A stretch of 37,032 bases of DNA. It comes from Sporosarcina sp. P13 (lineage in GTDB: Bacteria; Bacillota; Bacilli; Bacillales_A; Planococcaceae). This document shows, piece after piece, positions 7,527 to 17,441 of the stretch. The stretch spans positions 1 to 37,032 of the forward strand of contig NZ_PDYM01000031.1 in the NCBI RefSeq assembly GCF_002743055.1, written 5' to 3'. A program made the position numbers and the translations under genes. Numbering within the stretch: position 1 is the first letter of the stretch; every line of letters begins with the position of its first letter. The notes below the pieces were generated by a model. It saw nothing but the letters and a program-made list of their open reading frames with translations, had not been told where the DNA came from and ran no database searches.

Positions 7527-8639
7527 TTAAAGTATGTGCATGGAATAATCGGTTTCTTGTGTCAGCACTTGTCGCGCACGTTTACGCTCAGCTGTTGATT
7601 GGAAACTGATTACTAGAATACCGTAGACATCGGTACGTGTTTCTACGATGCGTATATTCGTTAAACTAATATCTGCATCTGCAAGGATTTTCGTAATTTC
7701 AGAAATAACCCCTGGATGGTCGGGCACATCAATATGCAAATCAAATGTCATATAAAGCGCACCTTGAACTGCCCCTTCATATGTAGAAGGCAGTTGATCG
7801 CGATACGTTTTCGCTTGGGCAAAGAAATCAAAAATTTGCTCCGGATTATTATCAACGAGCATTTCACGGATATTCGTCATTTCATCTAGCCAACCGTCAA
7901 CTTGGGACAGTAGTTCTTCCCTATTTTGAATCGTAATATCACGCCACATAACAGGATCTGCCGAAGCGATTCGCGTTAAGTCACGGAAACCACCAGCCGC
8001 CAACTGTTTAACGAATGGTTGTCCTTCTTCTTGTGCCTCTAAACGTCCGACTAAAGAAGAGGCGATGATATGCGGAAAGTGACTAATAATTGCAGTCATG
8101 CGATCATGTTCTTCTGCTTGCAAGACGATAAGTTTCGCTTTCGTTGCCTCAAACAACGTCTCTAGAAGTGAAATTTTCTCTTCCGATGTGTCAGTTGTAG
8201 GCGTTAAAATATAATAGGCATTTTCAAAAAGATGTTCCATCGCTGCCGATACGCCACTTTTATGGGAACCTGCCATTGGATGGCCACCAATGAACGTAAT
8301 ACCGCTCTCCTGCAATTTTACCGCAGCATCCATGATTGGTTTTTTCGTGCTTCCCGTATCCGTCACAATCACATGTTCTTTAAAGTTCCAATCAATCGCT
8401 TCTTCAAATAACTTGACCGTCGTATTGACAGGAGTCGCAAAAATAACAAAGTCAGCCTGCTCACAGGCTGATTTTGCGGAAGGTGCGACTGTATCAATAA
8501 TCCCTCTGCGAAATGCTTCATCAGCAGTCGCGTATGAGCGGTCAAAACCGATAATATGAACATCGGGATTTCGTTTTAATGCCAGACCGAGTGATCCTCC
8601 GATCAATCCCAGCCCGATTATGCTAACAGTCGTTTTCAT
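7527..8639 (-). CDS. tyrA: Prephenate dehydrogenase with ACT domain
   Basis: Oxidises prephenate to 4-hydroxyphenylpyruvate with NAD, the committed step to tyrosine. The N-terminal Rossmann fold shows GLGLIGGSLG; the middle holds TDTGSTK and GGHPMAGS, the usual substrate-site segments. The last 75 or so residues form an ACT domain (HIDVPDHPGVISEI), the likely site for feedback by tyrosine. An ATG two codons earlier (8645) is possible, but AAGGA is 9 nt before the ATG at 8639 and only 3 nt before the other, so I use 8639. It follows hisC by 12 bp. Confidence 0.95.
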   Translation of the reverse strand: MKTTVSIIGLGLIGGSLGLALKRNPDVHIIGFDRSYATADEAFRRGIIDTVAPSAKSACEQADFVIFATPVNTTVKLFEEAIDWNFKEHVIVTDTGSTKKPIMDAAVKLQESGITFIGGHPMAGSHKSGVSAAMEHLFENAYYILTPTTDTSEEKISLLETLFEATKAKLIVLQAEEHDRMTAIISHFPHIIASSLVGRLEAQEEGQPFVKQLAAGGFRDLTRIASADPVMWRDITIQNREELLSQVDGWLDEMTNIREMLVDNNPEQIFDFFAQAKTYRDQLPSTYEGAVQGALYMTFDLHIDVPDHPGVISEITKILADADISLTNIRIVETRTDVYGILVISFQSTAERKRARQVLTQETDYSMHIL

Positions 8640-8651
8640 TATCATCTATCC

Positions 8652-9743
8652 TTATTTGTTAGTTAATAATTGATCAAAAGCTTTAAAGAAGCCCGTATTT
8701 TGCTGTTCTGTTCCGATCGTCACACGTACAAATCCTGGTGTACCAAGTAAATTACCACTGCGAACAATATAACCGTGTTGTAGCAGAATTTCACATGCTT
8801 CATTTGCATCCACCGGCACTTCGATTAGTACGAAGTTTGTTTCGGAAGGGTAGATTGCTAGTTGGTTTTCTTTAGCATACGCAACGTAACGAGTACGTTC
8901 TGTCTCATTTTTCGTTACACAGTCTTTTAGGAACTGCTGATCAGCAAGAGCCACTTCAGCCGCTCCAAGCGCTAGCGTATTACAGTTAAATGGGTTACGT
9001 ACCTTATTCAACTCTTGGATAATCCCTTCATTCGCAACGGCATAACCAATACGGAAACTTGCTAATCCGTAAGCTTTTGAGAACGTACGAGAGACAAGTA
9101 AGTTGTCGTAATCGTGGATCCAGCGCATCGCATCTTCTTGCTCAGATGACGTGACATATTCGAAATATGCTTCATCGAGTACAATTAATGCTGTTTTTGG
9201 AGCACGATCTAAAAAGTCTTTAATTGTTTGACTCGGTAGGAAATTACCTGTCGGGTTATTCGGATTACATACCCAGATGATTGCTGTCTGTTCATCAGCA
9301 ACTTGTAAAAAGCCTTCTAAATTATGATCACCGTTATCAAGCATCTCTACTTGACGGATTTCCGCACCTTCAACTTTCGCATTATGCGCGTATTGTGGGA
9401 ACGTCACGGAAGCCATTACGGTGTTCGCGCCTGGTTGCAACAAGGCTCTGGAAATGATTGTAACCATTTCATCTGATCCATTACTAATTATTAATTCATT
9501 TGGATCTACTTCGTGATAGTTCGCTAAGTCCGCACGTAGCCCTGATGTGTAGACGTCTGGATACATTTCAAACTGGTCTGCGCAAGAACGTAAATATTCT
9601 GCAACCGCAGGCGATGTGCCGTAAGGATTTTCATTTGACGCTAATTTGTGTACCTCTTGAAGGCCGTATGTACGTTTCACTTCGGCAATAGAACGCCCAG
9701 GTGCGTATGGCCTCATAGAAGATAAGATTGGCTTCCAATTCAT
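8652..9743 (-). CDS. hisC: Histidinol-phosphate / aromatic aminotransferase
   Basis: PLP-dependent class I/II aminotransferase. In Bacillus the enzyme in this locus serves both histidine synthesis (histidinol phosphate) and the last step to phenylalanine and tyrosine, which suits its place between aroH and tyrA. The lysine that binds PLP is in SRTFSKAYGLAS; other signatures are LASNENPYG, WVCNPNNPTG, VLDEAYFEY and SFRIGYAV. The longer in-frame ATG at 9767 is unlikely; the ATG at 9743 has AAGGAGG upstream and gives a start like its homologues (MNWKPIL), 363 residues. In B. subtilis trpEDCFBA comes between aroH and hisC; here the gap is only 29 bp. Confidence 0.95.
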   Translation of the reverse strand: MNWKPILSSMRPYAPGRSIAEVKRTYGLQEVHKLASNENPYGTSPAVAEYLRSCADQFEMYPDVYTSGLRADLANYHEVDPNELIISNGSDEMVTIISRALLQPGANTVMASVTFPQYAHNAKVEGAEIRQVEMLDNGDHNLEGFLQVADEQTAIIWVCNPNNPTGNFLPSQTIKDFLDRAPKTALIVLDEAYFEYVTSSEQEDAMRWIHDYDNLLVSRTFSKAYGLASFRIGYAVANEGIIQELNKVRNPFNCNTLALGAAEVALADQQFLKDCVTKNETERTRYVAYAKENQLAIYPSETNFVLIEVPVDANEACEILLQHGYIVRSGNLLGTPGFVRVTIGTEQQNTGFFKAFDQLLTNK

Positions 9744-9772
9744 TAGGGTAGTTCCTCCTTGTAACAAATTCG

Positions 9773-10138
9773 TTATTTTTGAAGATCTGGTCGTAGCTGC
9801 ACTGCATTGTTGCGGTAAATATGTTGTATTTCGTTTTGTGGTGTAGTGGTGTTAACATTCATCATGACGCGGATACATTTGCGCATCGAGCCTGGCACAT
9901 CAATTTCGTGCGTGCACATTACAGGTACATATGTCCATCCTTCAATAGAGCGAATCGCTTTCGCTGGGAATGCTGCTTTGACATCCATTGTTGTAGAGAC
10001 AATGACAGAACCAATGTCATCCGGTGTGAATTGATTGGCCTCAGCCATTTCTAATACGAGCTCTTCTGTAGCTTGTAGGATTTCTTGTGCATCATCAAGA
10101 TCAACAGTCGTTGCTCCTCTAATACCTCTAACACTCAT
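9773..10138 (-). CDS. aroH: Chorismate mutase, monofunctional AroH type
   Basis: Small trimeric chorismate mutase of the Bacillus AroH fold (121 residues) that converts chorismate to prephenate. Active-site residues known from B. subtilis can be seen: Arg7 (in RGIRGATTV), the Glu in CTHEIDV, the Arg in KCIRVMM, and the Tyr and Arg near the C-terminus (HIYRNN, LRPDL). Its start overlaps the aroB stop by four bases (ATGA), which implies coupled translation. hisC follows without the trp genes normally found next in Bacillus subtilis. Confidence 0.96.
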   Translation of the reverse strand: MSVRGIRGATTVDLDDAQEILQATEELVLEMAEANQFTPDDIGSVIVSTTMDVKAAFPAKAIRSIEGWTYVPVMCTHEIDVPGSMRKCIRVMMNVNTTTPQNEIQHIYRNNAVQLRPDLQK

Positions 10139-11241
10139 ACGATTACCTCACTTTCTAACTTTCCCTTAAACTCTTCAAATGCTTGTCGGCATTCTTCCGT
10201 GCTGATTTCCTTTACAAATGGTTGACCCAATTGTTTCAATAAGACAAAATTCATTTTTCCAAAGGAAGCTTTCTTATCTTTTTGCATATAAGATAATAAC
10301 TCTTCGAAGCTATAGTTAAAGACTGGATTGAATGTATAGCCGTTACGCTTTGCAAAGCGCAAGTAGCGGCCCGTGAAATCAGCTGGCAAGTCACCATGTT
10401 TTTCACTTAACAAGAAGGCATAACCCATACCAATCATGACACATTCACCGTGACTTAAATTGCCGAAACCTGACGCAGCTTCTACCGCATGACCAAATGT
10501 ATGACCAAAATTTAAGTATTTACGTGTCGAATGTTCGAATTCATCTTCACCAACGATTTGTGCTTTGACACCGATTCCCCGTAGCAATTCCGGCTCTAAC
10601 CATTTGACGGAAGGTGCTGAAAATTGTTCTTCTTCTAGCAACTTTTCTGTCCAGTCTGCATCCGAAATGAATGCGTGTTTAACCAATTCTGCCATACCCG
10701 AACGCATTTCTGAAGCGGGTAACGTCTTAAAAACATCCGTATCAAATAACACTGCTGATGGCTGATGAAATGAACCTACCATGTTTTTACCTTCTGGCAT
10801 ATTAATCGCTGTTTTGCCACCAACTGCACTATCATGCGCAAGGACAGTTGTAGGGCACTGAATAAAGCGAATGCCTCTCATGAACGTCGCAGCTACGAAG
10901 CCTGTCAAATCGCCACAAGCGCCGCCACCGAAAGCGATAAGAAGCGAGTTACGTGTGAATCCTTCTTGTAGTAAGAACGATTGGCACGCTACATACACTT
11001 CTGGCATTTTACAACTCTCTCCACCTGGCACAATTTTCACGGATACTTCGCGACCAGAACTCGCAAGCGCGTCTTGTAGCATAGGCAAATGCAATTCTGC
11101 CACATGTGCATCCGCAATAATACCAATTTTATCTGTGCTCTTTAGTAACTCCGCGTATTCCGTCGAAAACATTTTATATGTTTGCGATCCTACATAGACA
11201 TCGTACTGGTGATCGCGGACGGAAACCGTTAACTTTTCCAT
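10135..11241 (-). CDS. aroB: 3-dehydroquinate synthase
   Basis: Converts DAHP to 3-dehydroquinate using NAD and a divalent metal, the second step of the shikimate pathway. Its 368 residues are normal for the family. Motifs seen are the NAD-binding GGGACGDLTGFVAA, then CPTTVLAHDSAVGGKT, the metal ligands in ELVKHAFI, and FGHTFGHAVE with its histidines. The ribosome site AAGGAG lies inside the end of aroC and the ATG is one base after the aroC stop, so translation is tightly coupled to both neighbours. Confidence 0.97.
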   Translation of the reverse strand: MEKLTVSVRDHQYDVYVGSQTYKMFSTEYAELLKSTDKIGIIADAHVAELHLPMLQDALASSGREVSVKIVPGGESCKMPEVYVACQSFLLQEGFTRNSLLIAFGGGACGDLTGFVAATFMRGIRFIQCPTTVLAHDSAVGGKTAINMPEGKNMVGSFHQPSAVLFDTDVFKTLPASEMRSGMAELVKHAFISDADWTEKLLEEEQFSAPSVKWLEPELLRGIGVKAQIVGEDEFEHSTRKYLNFGHTFGHAVEAASGFGNLSHGECVMIGMGYAFLLSEKHGDLPADFTGRYLRFAKRNGYTFNPVFNYSFEELLSYMQKDKKASFGKMNFVLLKQLGQPFVKEISTEECRQAFEEFKGKLESEVIV

Positions 11242-11242
11242 C

Positions 11243-12424
11243 TTAAAACTCCTTTACATATTGTCTATATTGTTCGATATCTCTCTGTAAACCATCCATT
11301 GTGTCCGAACGGAATTCATCCATAATCGCTTTCGCCATTTCTGTTGCAATCACATGCTCCGCCACGACTGACGCTGCTGGAACCGCACAAGGATCCGAAC
11401 GCTCGATTGTCGCAACAAATGACTCCTTCGTATCAATATCAACACTTTCAAGCGGCTTGTACAATGTAGGAATCGGCTTCATGACGCCACGCACAACGAT
11501 CGGCATACCTGTTGTCATACCGCCTTCTAGTCCGCCCAAGCGATTAGACTTGCGGTAATAGCCAAGCTCTTCATTCCAGCTAATTTCGTCATGCACTTCA
11601 CTTCCTGGCATTTTCGCCATGTCGAAACCTAGACCAATCTCTACCCCTTTAAACGCGTTAATACTCATCATCGCGCCAGCTAATTTGCCATCCATTTTGC
11701 GATCGAATTGAACATAGCTGCCGATTCCAGGAGGGCAACCTTCGATGATGACTTCTACTACTCCACCGAGCGTATCGCCACGTTTTTTAATATCATCAAT
11801 GGCTTCGGTCATTTTAACGGATGCTTCTTTATCTGCACAGTACACTGCATCTTCTTCTACAATTGCGCGTAACTCTTCGATAGCTAATCCTGCGTAAGTC
11901 GAAGGATCTGTTTCGATTCCACCGATTTCCGTTACGTGAGCAACCGTTTCGATGCCTAGTTGACGTAAAAATTGTTTCGCAACCGCCCCGATTGCTACGC
12001 GCATTGTTGTTTCACGTGCAGATGAACGCTCAAGTACATTACGCAAGTCGCGATGGCCATATTTCATACCTCCAACTAAATCCGCATGTCCGGGACGCGG
12101 TCTTGTGATTTGACGCTTCACATCTTCAGGATTGACGTCTTCCGGAAGTGGTTCAACACCCATAATGCTTGTCCAGTGCTTCCAGTCATCATTAACGACT
12201 GTTAACGTAACCGGTGAACCCATCGTCTTACCATGACGTACACCAGAAGTAATTTCCACGCGATCCTTCTCAATTTGCATTCGGCGTCCTCTACCATGTC
12301 CACCTTGTCTTCTCTTTAATTCTTTATTGATCATTTCGGCCGTCAATTCCATCTGAGCAGGTAATCCCTCGATGATTGCTGTCAGTTGTGGACCATGTGA
12401 TTCTCCAGCTGTAAAATACCGCAT
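11243..12424 (-). CDS. aroC: Chorismate synthase
   Basis: Makes chorismate from EPSP with reduced FMN as cofactor, the branch point for aromatic amino acids, folate and menaquinone. Its 393 residues match the Bacillus enzyme (named aroF there). Signature segments are [23 protein letters not shown], the region R-P-G-H-A-D near residue 95, [11 protein letters not shown], and [12 protein letters not shown], with SDPCAVPAA near the C-terminus. It follows cheR by 26 bp and is the first aro gene of the supraoperon. Confidence 0.97.
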   Translation of the reverse strand: MRYFTAGESHGPQLTAIIEGLPAQMELTAEMINKELKRRQGGHGRGRRMQIEKDRVEITSGVRHGKTMGSPVTLTVVNDDWKHWTSIMGVEPLPEDVNPEDVKRQITRPRPGHADLVGGMKYGHRDLRNVLERSSARETTMRVAIGAVAKQFLRQLGIETVAHVTEIGGIETDPSTYAGLAIEELRAIVEEDAVYCADKEASVKMTEAIDDIKKRGDTLGGVVEVIIEGCPPGIGSYVQFDRKMDGKLAGAMMSINAFKGVEIGLGFDMAKMPGSEVHDEISWNEELGYYRKSNRLGGLEGGMTTGMPIVVRGVMKPIPTLYKPLESVDIDTKESFVATIERSDPCAVPAASVVAEHVIATEMAKAIMDEFRSDTMDGLQRDIEQYRQYVKEF

Positions 12425-12450
12425 GTTTAATTCACTCCTAGAATAATCTA

Positions 12451-13221
12451 TTATTTTTTCCGATAAAAGAATGTATCTACTGATTCAAAGCTATATTTTT
12501 CAGGATTGAATATTTGCTCTGTACTGCCAACAAATAAAATCCCACCTGGTTTTAACGCTTTAGAAAAGTTCATATAAATAAGATTTTTCGCTTCTTCTGT
12601 AAAATAAATCATGACGTTACGGCAGACAATTAAATCATAATTCGTATCATAATGATCTTCCAATAAATTATGCTGTTTGAACGTAACTGTCTTTTTGATA
12701 TCATCTACTACTTGATACGATTGCCCTTCTTTAACAAAGTATTTGGCAACAATCGGTTTAGGCACTTCTTTTAACGAGCGTTCACCATAGAGTCCTACTT
12801 TTGCGCGTTCTAAGACACCTACATCCAAATCAGTTGCCGTAATGGAAATATTGCGTAATGGTACATGTGAAGATAATACCATTGCCAAAGAATAAGGCTC
12901 TTCACCAGTCGAACAAGCTGCACTCCAAATTTTTAATCGTTTATTTTTTTCTAGTAATTGCGGAAAAATCTTTTTCTCCAAAACATTCCAACGAACCGCA
13001 TTGCGGTAAAATTCTGACACATTAATCGTCATGCGGTCCAAGAATTCATCCAACAAACTTTTGTCAGCTTGAATCGCTTGGAAATATTCCCCAAAATCAC
13101 GATAACCTTTCTTTTCATATAAAGAGGTGAGCCTACGTTTCATCTGTGCTTCTTTGTATAACGATAAGTCGATGCCAGTCTTCTGTTTAATCCCTTGAAT
13201 CAATATCGAGTAATCAGACAT
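12451..13221 (-). CDS. cheR: Chemotaxis protein methyltransferase CheR
   Basis: S-adenosylmethionine-dependent methyltransferase that methylates glutamates on chemoreceptors. The N-terminal all-helical domain is followed by the SAM-binding domain with [29 protein letters not shown] and [12 protein letters not shown]. The in-frame ATG at 13239 sits on the ribosome site itself; AGGAGGGGG lies before the ATG at 13221, giving 256 residues, the same as B. subtilis CheR. It heads the aromatic supraoperon in both organisms and no other chemotaxis gene is present here. Its presence implies a motile cell, in keeping with the PilZ protein at 25.5 kb. Confidence 0.95.
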   Translation of the reverse strand: MSDYSILIQGIKQKTGIDLSLYKEAQMKRRLTSLYEKKGYRDFGEYFQAIQADKSLLDEFLDRMTINVSEFYRNAVRWNVLEKKIFPQLLEKNKRLKIWSAACSTGEEPYSLAMVLSSHVPLRNISITATDLDVGVLERAKVGLYGERSLKEVPKPIVAKYFVKEGQSYQVVDDIKKTVTFKQHNLLEDHYDTNYDLIVCRNVMIYFTEEAKNLIYMNFSKALKPGGILFVGSTEQIFNPEKYSFESVDTFFYRKK

Positions 13222-13265
13222 GTATTGCCCCCTCCTCATTACCCTATCTTTCTATTTACGTTCCT

Positions 13266-13294
13266 ATTATAGCGGAAAACACTTCCTGTATGTA
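13266..13294 (-). promoter_or_regulatory. Candidate sigma-A promoter for cheR-aro supraoperon
   Basis: A perfect minus-strand -10 (TATAAT) lies about 45 bp before cheR, with a poor -35 (TACATA) 17 bp further up. It sits directly after the ndk terminator, so the supraoperon appears to have its own promoter here. Confidence 0.5.
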
Positions 13295-13298
13295 TAAG

Positions 13299-13334
13299 AA
13301 AAACAGCCACGCGAAATTCGCTCGGCTGTTTTTG
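13299..13334 (-). terminator. Terminator of ndk
   Basis: On the minus strand AAAAACAGCC and GGCTGTTTTT form the stem, closed further by a GCG/CGC pairing and ending in five T. It starts 5 bp past the ndk stop. Confidence 0.88.
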
Positions 13335-13338
13335 GCGA

Positions 13339-13785
13339 TTAGTTAATCCAGTTGTTCACTGTTTTGTCATAAGTCACAAGCTCTTCTTCTTTGAAGAACA
13401 AGTTGATCTCGCGGCTTGCTGACTCAGATGAATCTGAACCGTGTATAATATTCTTGCCTACAGTTACAGCGAAATCTCCACGGATTGTTCCAGGAGCAGA
13501 TTCTGTTGGATTTGTAGCACCCATCATTAAACGTGCAGTAGAGATGACGTTCTCACCTTCCCAAACCATTGCGAATACTGGTCCAGAAGTGATGAAATCT
13601 ACAAGTTCTCCGAAGAACGGACGTTCTTTATGCTCACCGTAATGTTGCTCAGCAAGGTCTTGAGAAATATTCATCAATTTCCCACCAACTAATTGGAATC
13701 CTTTGTCTTCAAAACGACCAACAATTTCACCTATTAGGTTACGTTGTACGCCGTCTGGCTTTACCATTAAAAATGTTCTTTCCAT
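13339..13785 (-). CDS. ndk: Nucleoside diphosphate kinase
   Basis: Transfers the gamma phosphate of ATP to nucleoside diphosphates through a phosphohistidine. 148 residues, full length. The N-terminal [16 protein letters not shown] and the active-site region [12 protein letters not shown] (phospho-accepting His in HGSDS) are intact. It has its own candidate promoter (TTGAAA-17-TACGAT) and a strong terminator, so it is probably monocistronic, lying between hepT and cheR as in B. subtilis. Confidence 0.97.
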   Translation of the reverse strand: MERTFLMVKPDGVQRNLIGEIVGRFEDKGFQLVGGKLMNISQDLAEQHYGEHKERPFFGELVDFITSGPVFAMVWEGENVISTARLMMGATNPTESAPGTIRGDFAVTVGKNIIHGSDSSESASREINLFFKEEELVTYDKTVNNWIN

Positions 13786-13830
13786 TTATGAAACACTCCT
13801 TCATCTGTCTATGGGAATTTACCCTTTTAA

Positions 13831-13859
13831 ATCGTACCATTGTCACCTTTTTCTTTCAA
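13831..13859 (-). promoter_or_regulatory. Candidate sigma-A promoter for ndk
   Basis: On the minus strand TTGAAA and TACGAT are separated by exactly 17 bp, about 45 bp before the ndk start codon. The -35 matches 5 of 6 consensus bases and the -10 matches 4 of 6. Confidence 0.5.
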
Positions 13860-13930
13860 CTAATAATGAGTTTGAAGAGCAAAAGATGCGTAAAAATCTT
13901 CCGAAAACTATATAGAGCTAAAAAATCGAA

Positions 13931-14911
13931 TCAATATTTTCGTTGTCCGATAAAGTCAGCTATTTGGATTAACGCTTTTTTTGATTTACCATTCGGTAAG
14001 CTATCTAGTTCATTTAATGCTTTCGCCAAATAAAGATTGCTAATATGTTGAGCTTTTTCAAGAGCACCACTTTGTCGAATATAGCGCAACATATTCTGGC
14101 GATCCGCTTCTGCCATCTGCCCCGTAAATGCTCGTTCCATAAACGGTTTGAACTCCATATCGTCTTTTATGTATAAGATAGGCAAGGTGATATGGCCGTT
14201 CAACAAATCACTACCCGCTGGTTTGCCGAGCTCTGAGTCTGTTGAAGTGATGTCCAAAATATCGTCGATGATTTGAAATGCCATACCTGTAAAATAGCCA
14301 TATCTTCTAAGTTTCTGGACAGTTTCCGCATCTGCATCCGCACTTAACGCACCCAGTTCACAGCTTGATGCTAATAATAATGCTGTTTTACGTTTGATCC
14401 GCTTCAAATAATCCCGTAGATTTTGATCAGTTTGTTGCTGGAAATCAATTTGTATAATTTCCCCTTTGCATATTTCAAGCATGGTTTCTGCAAGGATTCT
14501 ATGTACTGATTCTTTCTCAATGCCGCCAATAGATGTCAACGCGCGTGAAAAGATGAAATCACCGGCATACATTGCAACCCGGTTATTCCATTTCGCTTTG
14601 ACCGTCTCCAATCCACGCCGCATGTCTGAATCATCTATGACATCATCATGGACAAGTGAAGCCATATGGATTAATTCTAGCGACACCGCGACTTTAGCTA
14701 CATTTTCAAGAGAGTAACGCCCGAAGTGTGCCGCCAAAATAACAAAGATCGGCCGAATTCTTTTCCCTCCTGCTTTCAATAAATGCAAAGACGCTTGACG
14801 GACAATGGGAGAGGAAGATTGCACGGAACGCTCAAGCTCTTTTTCAATATAAGCCACATCTTTGCGGAAATCCGTATAAAGTGACATCAATTTAATTTTT
14901 TCCAAACCCAT
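13931..14911 (-). CDS. hepT: Heptaprenyl diphosphate synthase component II (catalytic subunit)
   Basis: Long-chain prenyl transferase that, with HepS, makes the C35 tail of menaquinone-7 from farnesyl and isopentenyl diphosphates. Both aspartate-rich motifs are present: HDDVIDDSD (first DDxxD) and IIDDILD (second), along with GGKRIRP. An upstream ATG at 14932 overlaps the menG stop by one base; the ATG at 14911 is preceded by GGGAGAAGG, so I use it (326 residues), but the longer form cannot be excluded. menG and hepS precede it in the same order as in B. subtilis. Confidence 0.93.
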   Translation of the reverse strand: MGLEKIKLMSLYTDFRKDVAYIEKELERSVQSSSPIVRQASLHLLKAGGKRIRPIFVILAAHFGRYSLENVAKVAVSLELIHMASLVHDDVIDDSDMRRGLETVKAKWNNRVAMYAGDFIFSRALTSIGGIEKESVHRILAETMLEICKGEIIQIDFQQQTDQNLRDYLKRIKRKTALLLASSCELGALSADADAETVQKLRRYGYFTGMAFQIIDDILDITSTDSELGKPAGSDLLNGHITLPILYIKDDMEFKPFMERAFTGQMAEADRQNMLRYIRQSGALEKAQHISNLYLAKALNELDSLPNGKSKKALIQIADFIGQRKY

Positions 14912-14931
14912 TACCTTCTCCCGTGTACTCA

Positions 14932-15627
14932 TTATTTGTATGCGATATGGCCCGCCGCCGCACCGCCACTGTAAGACTTGTACGAAACTTCTTGATAACC
15001 AGCATCGACGAATAACTGTGCTAGCTCTTTCATTCCTGGAAAATCATTAGCAGATTCTTGAAGCCATGAATATTCTTTATAACTTTTCGCAAATAGTTTA
15101 CCGAATAAAGGCATCACATATTTAAAATAAAAACGAAACGCTTGTCGATACACCGGAATCTTAGACTGAGATGTTTCTAGACAAACCGCCATACCACCTG
15201 GCTTTAATACACGTCGCATCTCTTTTAAAACCGTTAAGTAATCCGGTACATTACGCAATCCGAAACCAATAGTCACATAATCAAATGTGTTGTCAGGAAA
15301 TGGAAGAGACATCGCATTTCCTTGCAGCAGCGTAAGATTTGGGTAAGGTTCAACTTTCGGTCTAGCGGAATCCAGCATATTTGCACTGAAATCCAAACCT
15401 ACTACTTCACCAGTTGGACCCGCTTCTTTAGCAAGTGCCACCGTCCAATCTCCTGTGCCACAGCAAACATCAAGCGCCTTCGCACCCGGTTGCACATTCA
15501 TACGAACCATAATATCATTGCGCCATTTAATATGCTGATTAAAACTGATGACGGAATTCATTTTATCATAGTCTGTTGAAATTTTTTCAAAGACGTTATG
15601 AACTTTTTCTTCTTTTGAGGTCGCCAC
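14932..15627 (-). CDS. menG: Demethylmenaquinone methyltransferase
   Basis: SAM-dependent methyltransferase of the UbiE/MenG family that performs the final step of menaquinone synthesis. 231 residues. The SAM motif VCCGTGDW is near residue 55, followed by GLDFSANML and the UbiE signature [10 protein letters not shown]; a late RVLKPGG segment is also typical. Translation starts at GTG after AAGGGG. It lies between the two subunits of heptaprenyl diphosphate synthase, so ring methylation and tail synthesis are made together. Confidence 0.95.
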   Translation of the reverse strand: MATSKEEKVHNVFEKISTDYDKMNSVISFNQHIKWRNDIMVRMNVQPGAKALDVCCGTGDWTVALAKEAGPTGEVVGLDFSANMLDSARPKVEPYPNLTLLQGNAMSLPFPDNTFDYVTIGFGLRNVPDYLTVLKEMRRVLKPGGMAVCLETSQSKIPVYRQAFRFYFKYVMPLFGKLFAKSYKEYSWLQESANDFPGMKELAQLFVDAGYQEVSYKSYSGGAAAGHIAYK

Positions 15628-15643
15628 GTTTTGCCCCTTCTTT

Positions 15644-16375
15644 CTAGTTCAGTTTGCTTTCTCCTAGCTCAAGCATCCCTACTAATTGGTTTACTACAGG
15701 TTTATGTAAGAAAAAGCTATTTTGTAATTTGTCATCCAGATTTCTTTGGTACCTATCAATCCACTGTTCCGTATCTATAGTTGTTGGTGCTAGATGCGGA
15801 AACTTCATATGACTCAGATCCTGTTTATTACTTTCGTTCAACCAAAGTAAAGGGAACAGTGATTCTACAATGGCTATATAGCGCGTAAAGCCAAATGTCT
15901 GGTAGAATTCCACAATGCATCCACTTTCCACTTCACTGATTAATCGCAACCGATCAACAAGTGAGTTAGGAGGCACTTGTAGCAACGTTGTTTTACATTC
16001 ATTGATTCTACCTATTGCGGCAGATAACGAACGGATCAGATGGAAGTTAGGGATTGACGCCAATAACTTATAGTGAATACCACTAAAGTGATCACCTGCG
16101 AGAACCATCAATTGCTGTTCTTTGGATGAAGCGTCCGCTATATCAATTTGATCATGAATATCAAACGCCGTATGGATGGCGCCAATAGCTAACGCTGCAG
16201 TATGCATTTCATGGGTCCATTGTTCTCCGTTCAATAACGGCAACAATAGTAATGTTGCTTTTCGTCTATCAATCGCTGCATGACCTGCATCGCGCTCGAT
16301 AATCGGCTGATAAATAGCGCGTCGCAAGTTTTGTATATAATTGTCGACTTGGTCAGTGAATCCTTGTGTCTCCAT
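15644..16375 (-). CDS. hepS: Heptaprenyl diphosphate synthase component I
   Basis: Non-catalytic partner of HepT (HEPPP_synt_1 family, 243 residues) that binds substrate and sets the chain length. It is mostly helical with no DDxxD motif. A conserved FDIHDQID segment and [15 protein letters not shown] mark the family. The start at 16375 follows GGAG at 7 nt. It lies 16 bp before menG and 32 bp after mtrB in the folE-mtrB-hepS-menG-hepT unit. Confidence 0.92.
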   Translation of the reverse strand: METQGFTDQVDNYIQNLRRAIYQPIIERDAGHAAIDRRKATLLLLPLLNGEQWTHEMHTAALAIGAIHTAFDIHDQIDIADASSKEQQLMVLAGDHFSGIHYKLLASIPNFHLIRSLSAAIGRINECKTTLLQVPPNSLVDRLRLISEVESGCIVEFYQTFGFTRYIAIVESLFPLLWLNESNKQDLSHMKFPHLAPTTIDTEQWIDRYQRNLDDKLQNSFFLHKPVVNQLVGMLELGESKLN

Positions 16376-16407
16376 CAGTACGCTCCATTCCCGTTAGTCT
16401 TCGCCGG

Positions 16408-16629
16408 TCATTCTTTTTCTTCACTCGAAATTACTCCATGAGCTGTATGGATTTCAGCTTCACCCCGAATTTTGATGGCGGACGTATGCTCGGTGAACTG
16501 CGCAATCATGACTTCTCCCCGATCTAGTTTTTCGGTATGGTGAAACTTCGTGTCATTCCCTCGTGTGAGCCCAATGACATTCACTCCATCTTTTTTTGCT
16601 TTGATAATTAGATAATCAGGTTGTGTCAT
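16408..16629 (-). CDS. mtrB: trp RNA-binding attenuation protein (TRAP)
   Basis: Subunit of the 11-mer ring that, when loaded with tryptophan, binds GAG/UAG repeats in trp leader RNA and blocks expression. 73 residues, very close to B. subtilis MtrB over the core ([26 protein letters not shown]). The RNA-contacting residues correspond to Lys34, Lys53 and Arg55 here (Lys37, Lys56, Arg58 in B. subtilis) and are intact, as are the threonines and Ser around the tryptophan pocket (TEHTS). So the protein should be functional. It follows folE (mtrA) as in B. subtilis. No trp gene and no run of GAG/UAG repeats is found in this window. Confidence 0.96.
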   Translation of the reverse strand: MTQPDYLIIKAKKDGVNVIGLTRGNDTKFHHTEKLDRGEVMIAQFTEHTSAIKIRGEAEIHTAHGVISSEEKE

Positions 16630-16694
16630 TTTCGCATCTCCAGTCTCTATATGGTCTTAATGATAGCATATAAATCGAGCACTCGGCAAAGACC

Positions 16695-17264
16695 TCAATT
16701 CGTTCTAATGAGAGAAAGAATTTCAGCCCGTTTCACGTCATCATGTTCATAGATTCCTCTAGCCACTGTCGTGATGGTCTTCGCTCCTGGCTTTTTAATC
16801 CCCCTCATCGTCATGCACATATGCTCGGCTTCAATGATGATATAGACACCGACTGGATTAAGCATTTCCATCATAGCGTCAGCAACGGTTGATGTGATGC
16901 GTTCCTGTAGCTGCGGACGGCGCGCTGTCGTTTCCACGGCTCTTGCTAGCTTACTCAGTCCAGCAACTACCCCGTCACGCGGAATGTACGCTACATGCGC
17001 TACACCATAAAACGGCACTAAGTGATGTTCACACATCGAATAAAACGGGATGTCTTTCACCAAAACAACTTCATCATGATTTTCGTGGAAAACGACTTCA
17101 AAATATTCTTTTGGGTCTTTATTTAATCCTTCAAATACCTCTTTATACATTTTGGCGACACGCTTAGGTGTATCCAGTAAGCCTTCACGCGTTGGATCTT
17201 CTCCAACAGCTTCCAATATCATCGTAACTGCTCGTTCTAATTTATTCATATCTTGCTCATTCAT
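16695..17264 (-). CDS. folE: GTP cyclohydrolase I
   Basis: Converts GTP to dihydroneopterin triphosphate, the first step of folate synthesis (also called mtrA). 189 residues. The zinc- and substrate-binding segment [10 protein letters not shown] is intact, together with the second Cys in [18 protein letters not shown] lies upstream of the ATG. It is the first gene of the folE-mtrB-hepS-menG-hepT unit, and the hbs terminator isolates it from HU. Its own promoter is not clear; a TGTGCTACTAT extended -10 occurs about 45 bp before the start without a good -35. Confidence 0.96.
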   Translation of the reverse strand: MNEQDMNKLERAVTMILEAVGEDPTREGLLDTPKRVAKMYKEVFEGLNKDPKEYFEVVFHENHDEVVLVKDIPFYSMCEHHLVPFYGVAHVAYIPRDGVVAGLSKLARAVETTARRPQLQERITSTVADAMMEMLNPVGVYIIIEAEHMCMTMRGIKKPGAKTITTVARGIYEHDDVKRAEILSLIRTN

Positions 17265-17376
17265 CTCAGCATGTCCTCCTTATTAGGAACAAAACCTATT
17301 TCACCAAAATAGTAGCACATTCCACACATTCCGTACAGTTAGGGTACTCATTATGTATTCTTTTGTCGAAACGTAA

Positions 17377-17426
17377 AGGAGTCCATCCACGGTCATCTGA
17401 TTGTCAGATTCGCTGGACAGACTCCT
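17377..17426 (-). terminator. Long hairpin, likely terminator of hbs
   Basis: On the minus strand AGGAGTCTGTCCA pairs with TGGATGGACTCCT (two G-U pairs), enclosing an inner ATCTGA/TCAGAT hairpin, so about 19 base pairs in all. Only a broken T-rich stretch (TTTACGTTT) follows. It starts 15 bp past the hbs stop. Strong structure but a weak U-tract, so termination may be partial. Confidence 0.6.
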
Positions 17427-17441
17427 ATGTAAAATCTCGAA

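Noticed and set aside
10871..11197. Plus-strand reading frame of 108 codons opposite aroB
   Set aside because: Shadow of a conserved gene; no independent evidence of coding.
17265..17376. Riboswitch or T-box upstream of folE
   Set aside because: The leader is short and shows no conserved core of known riboswitches; only a weak -10 element is visible.
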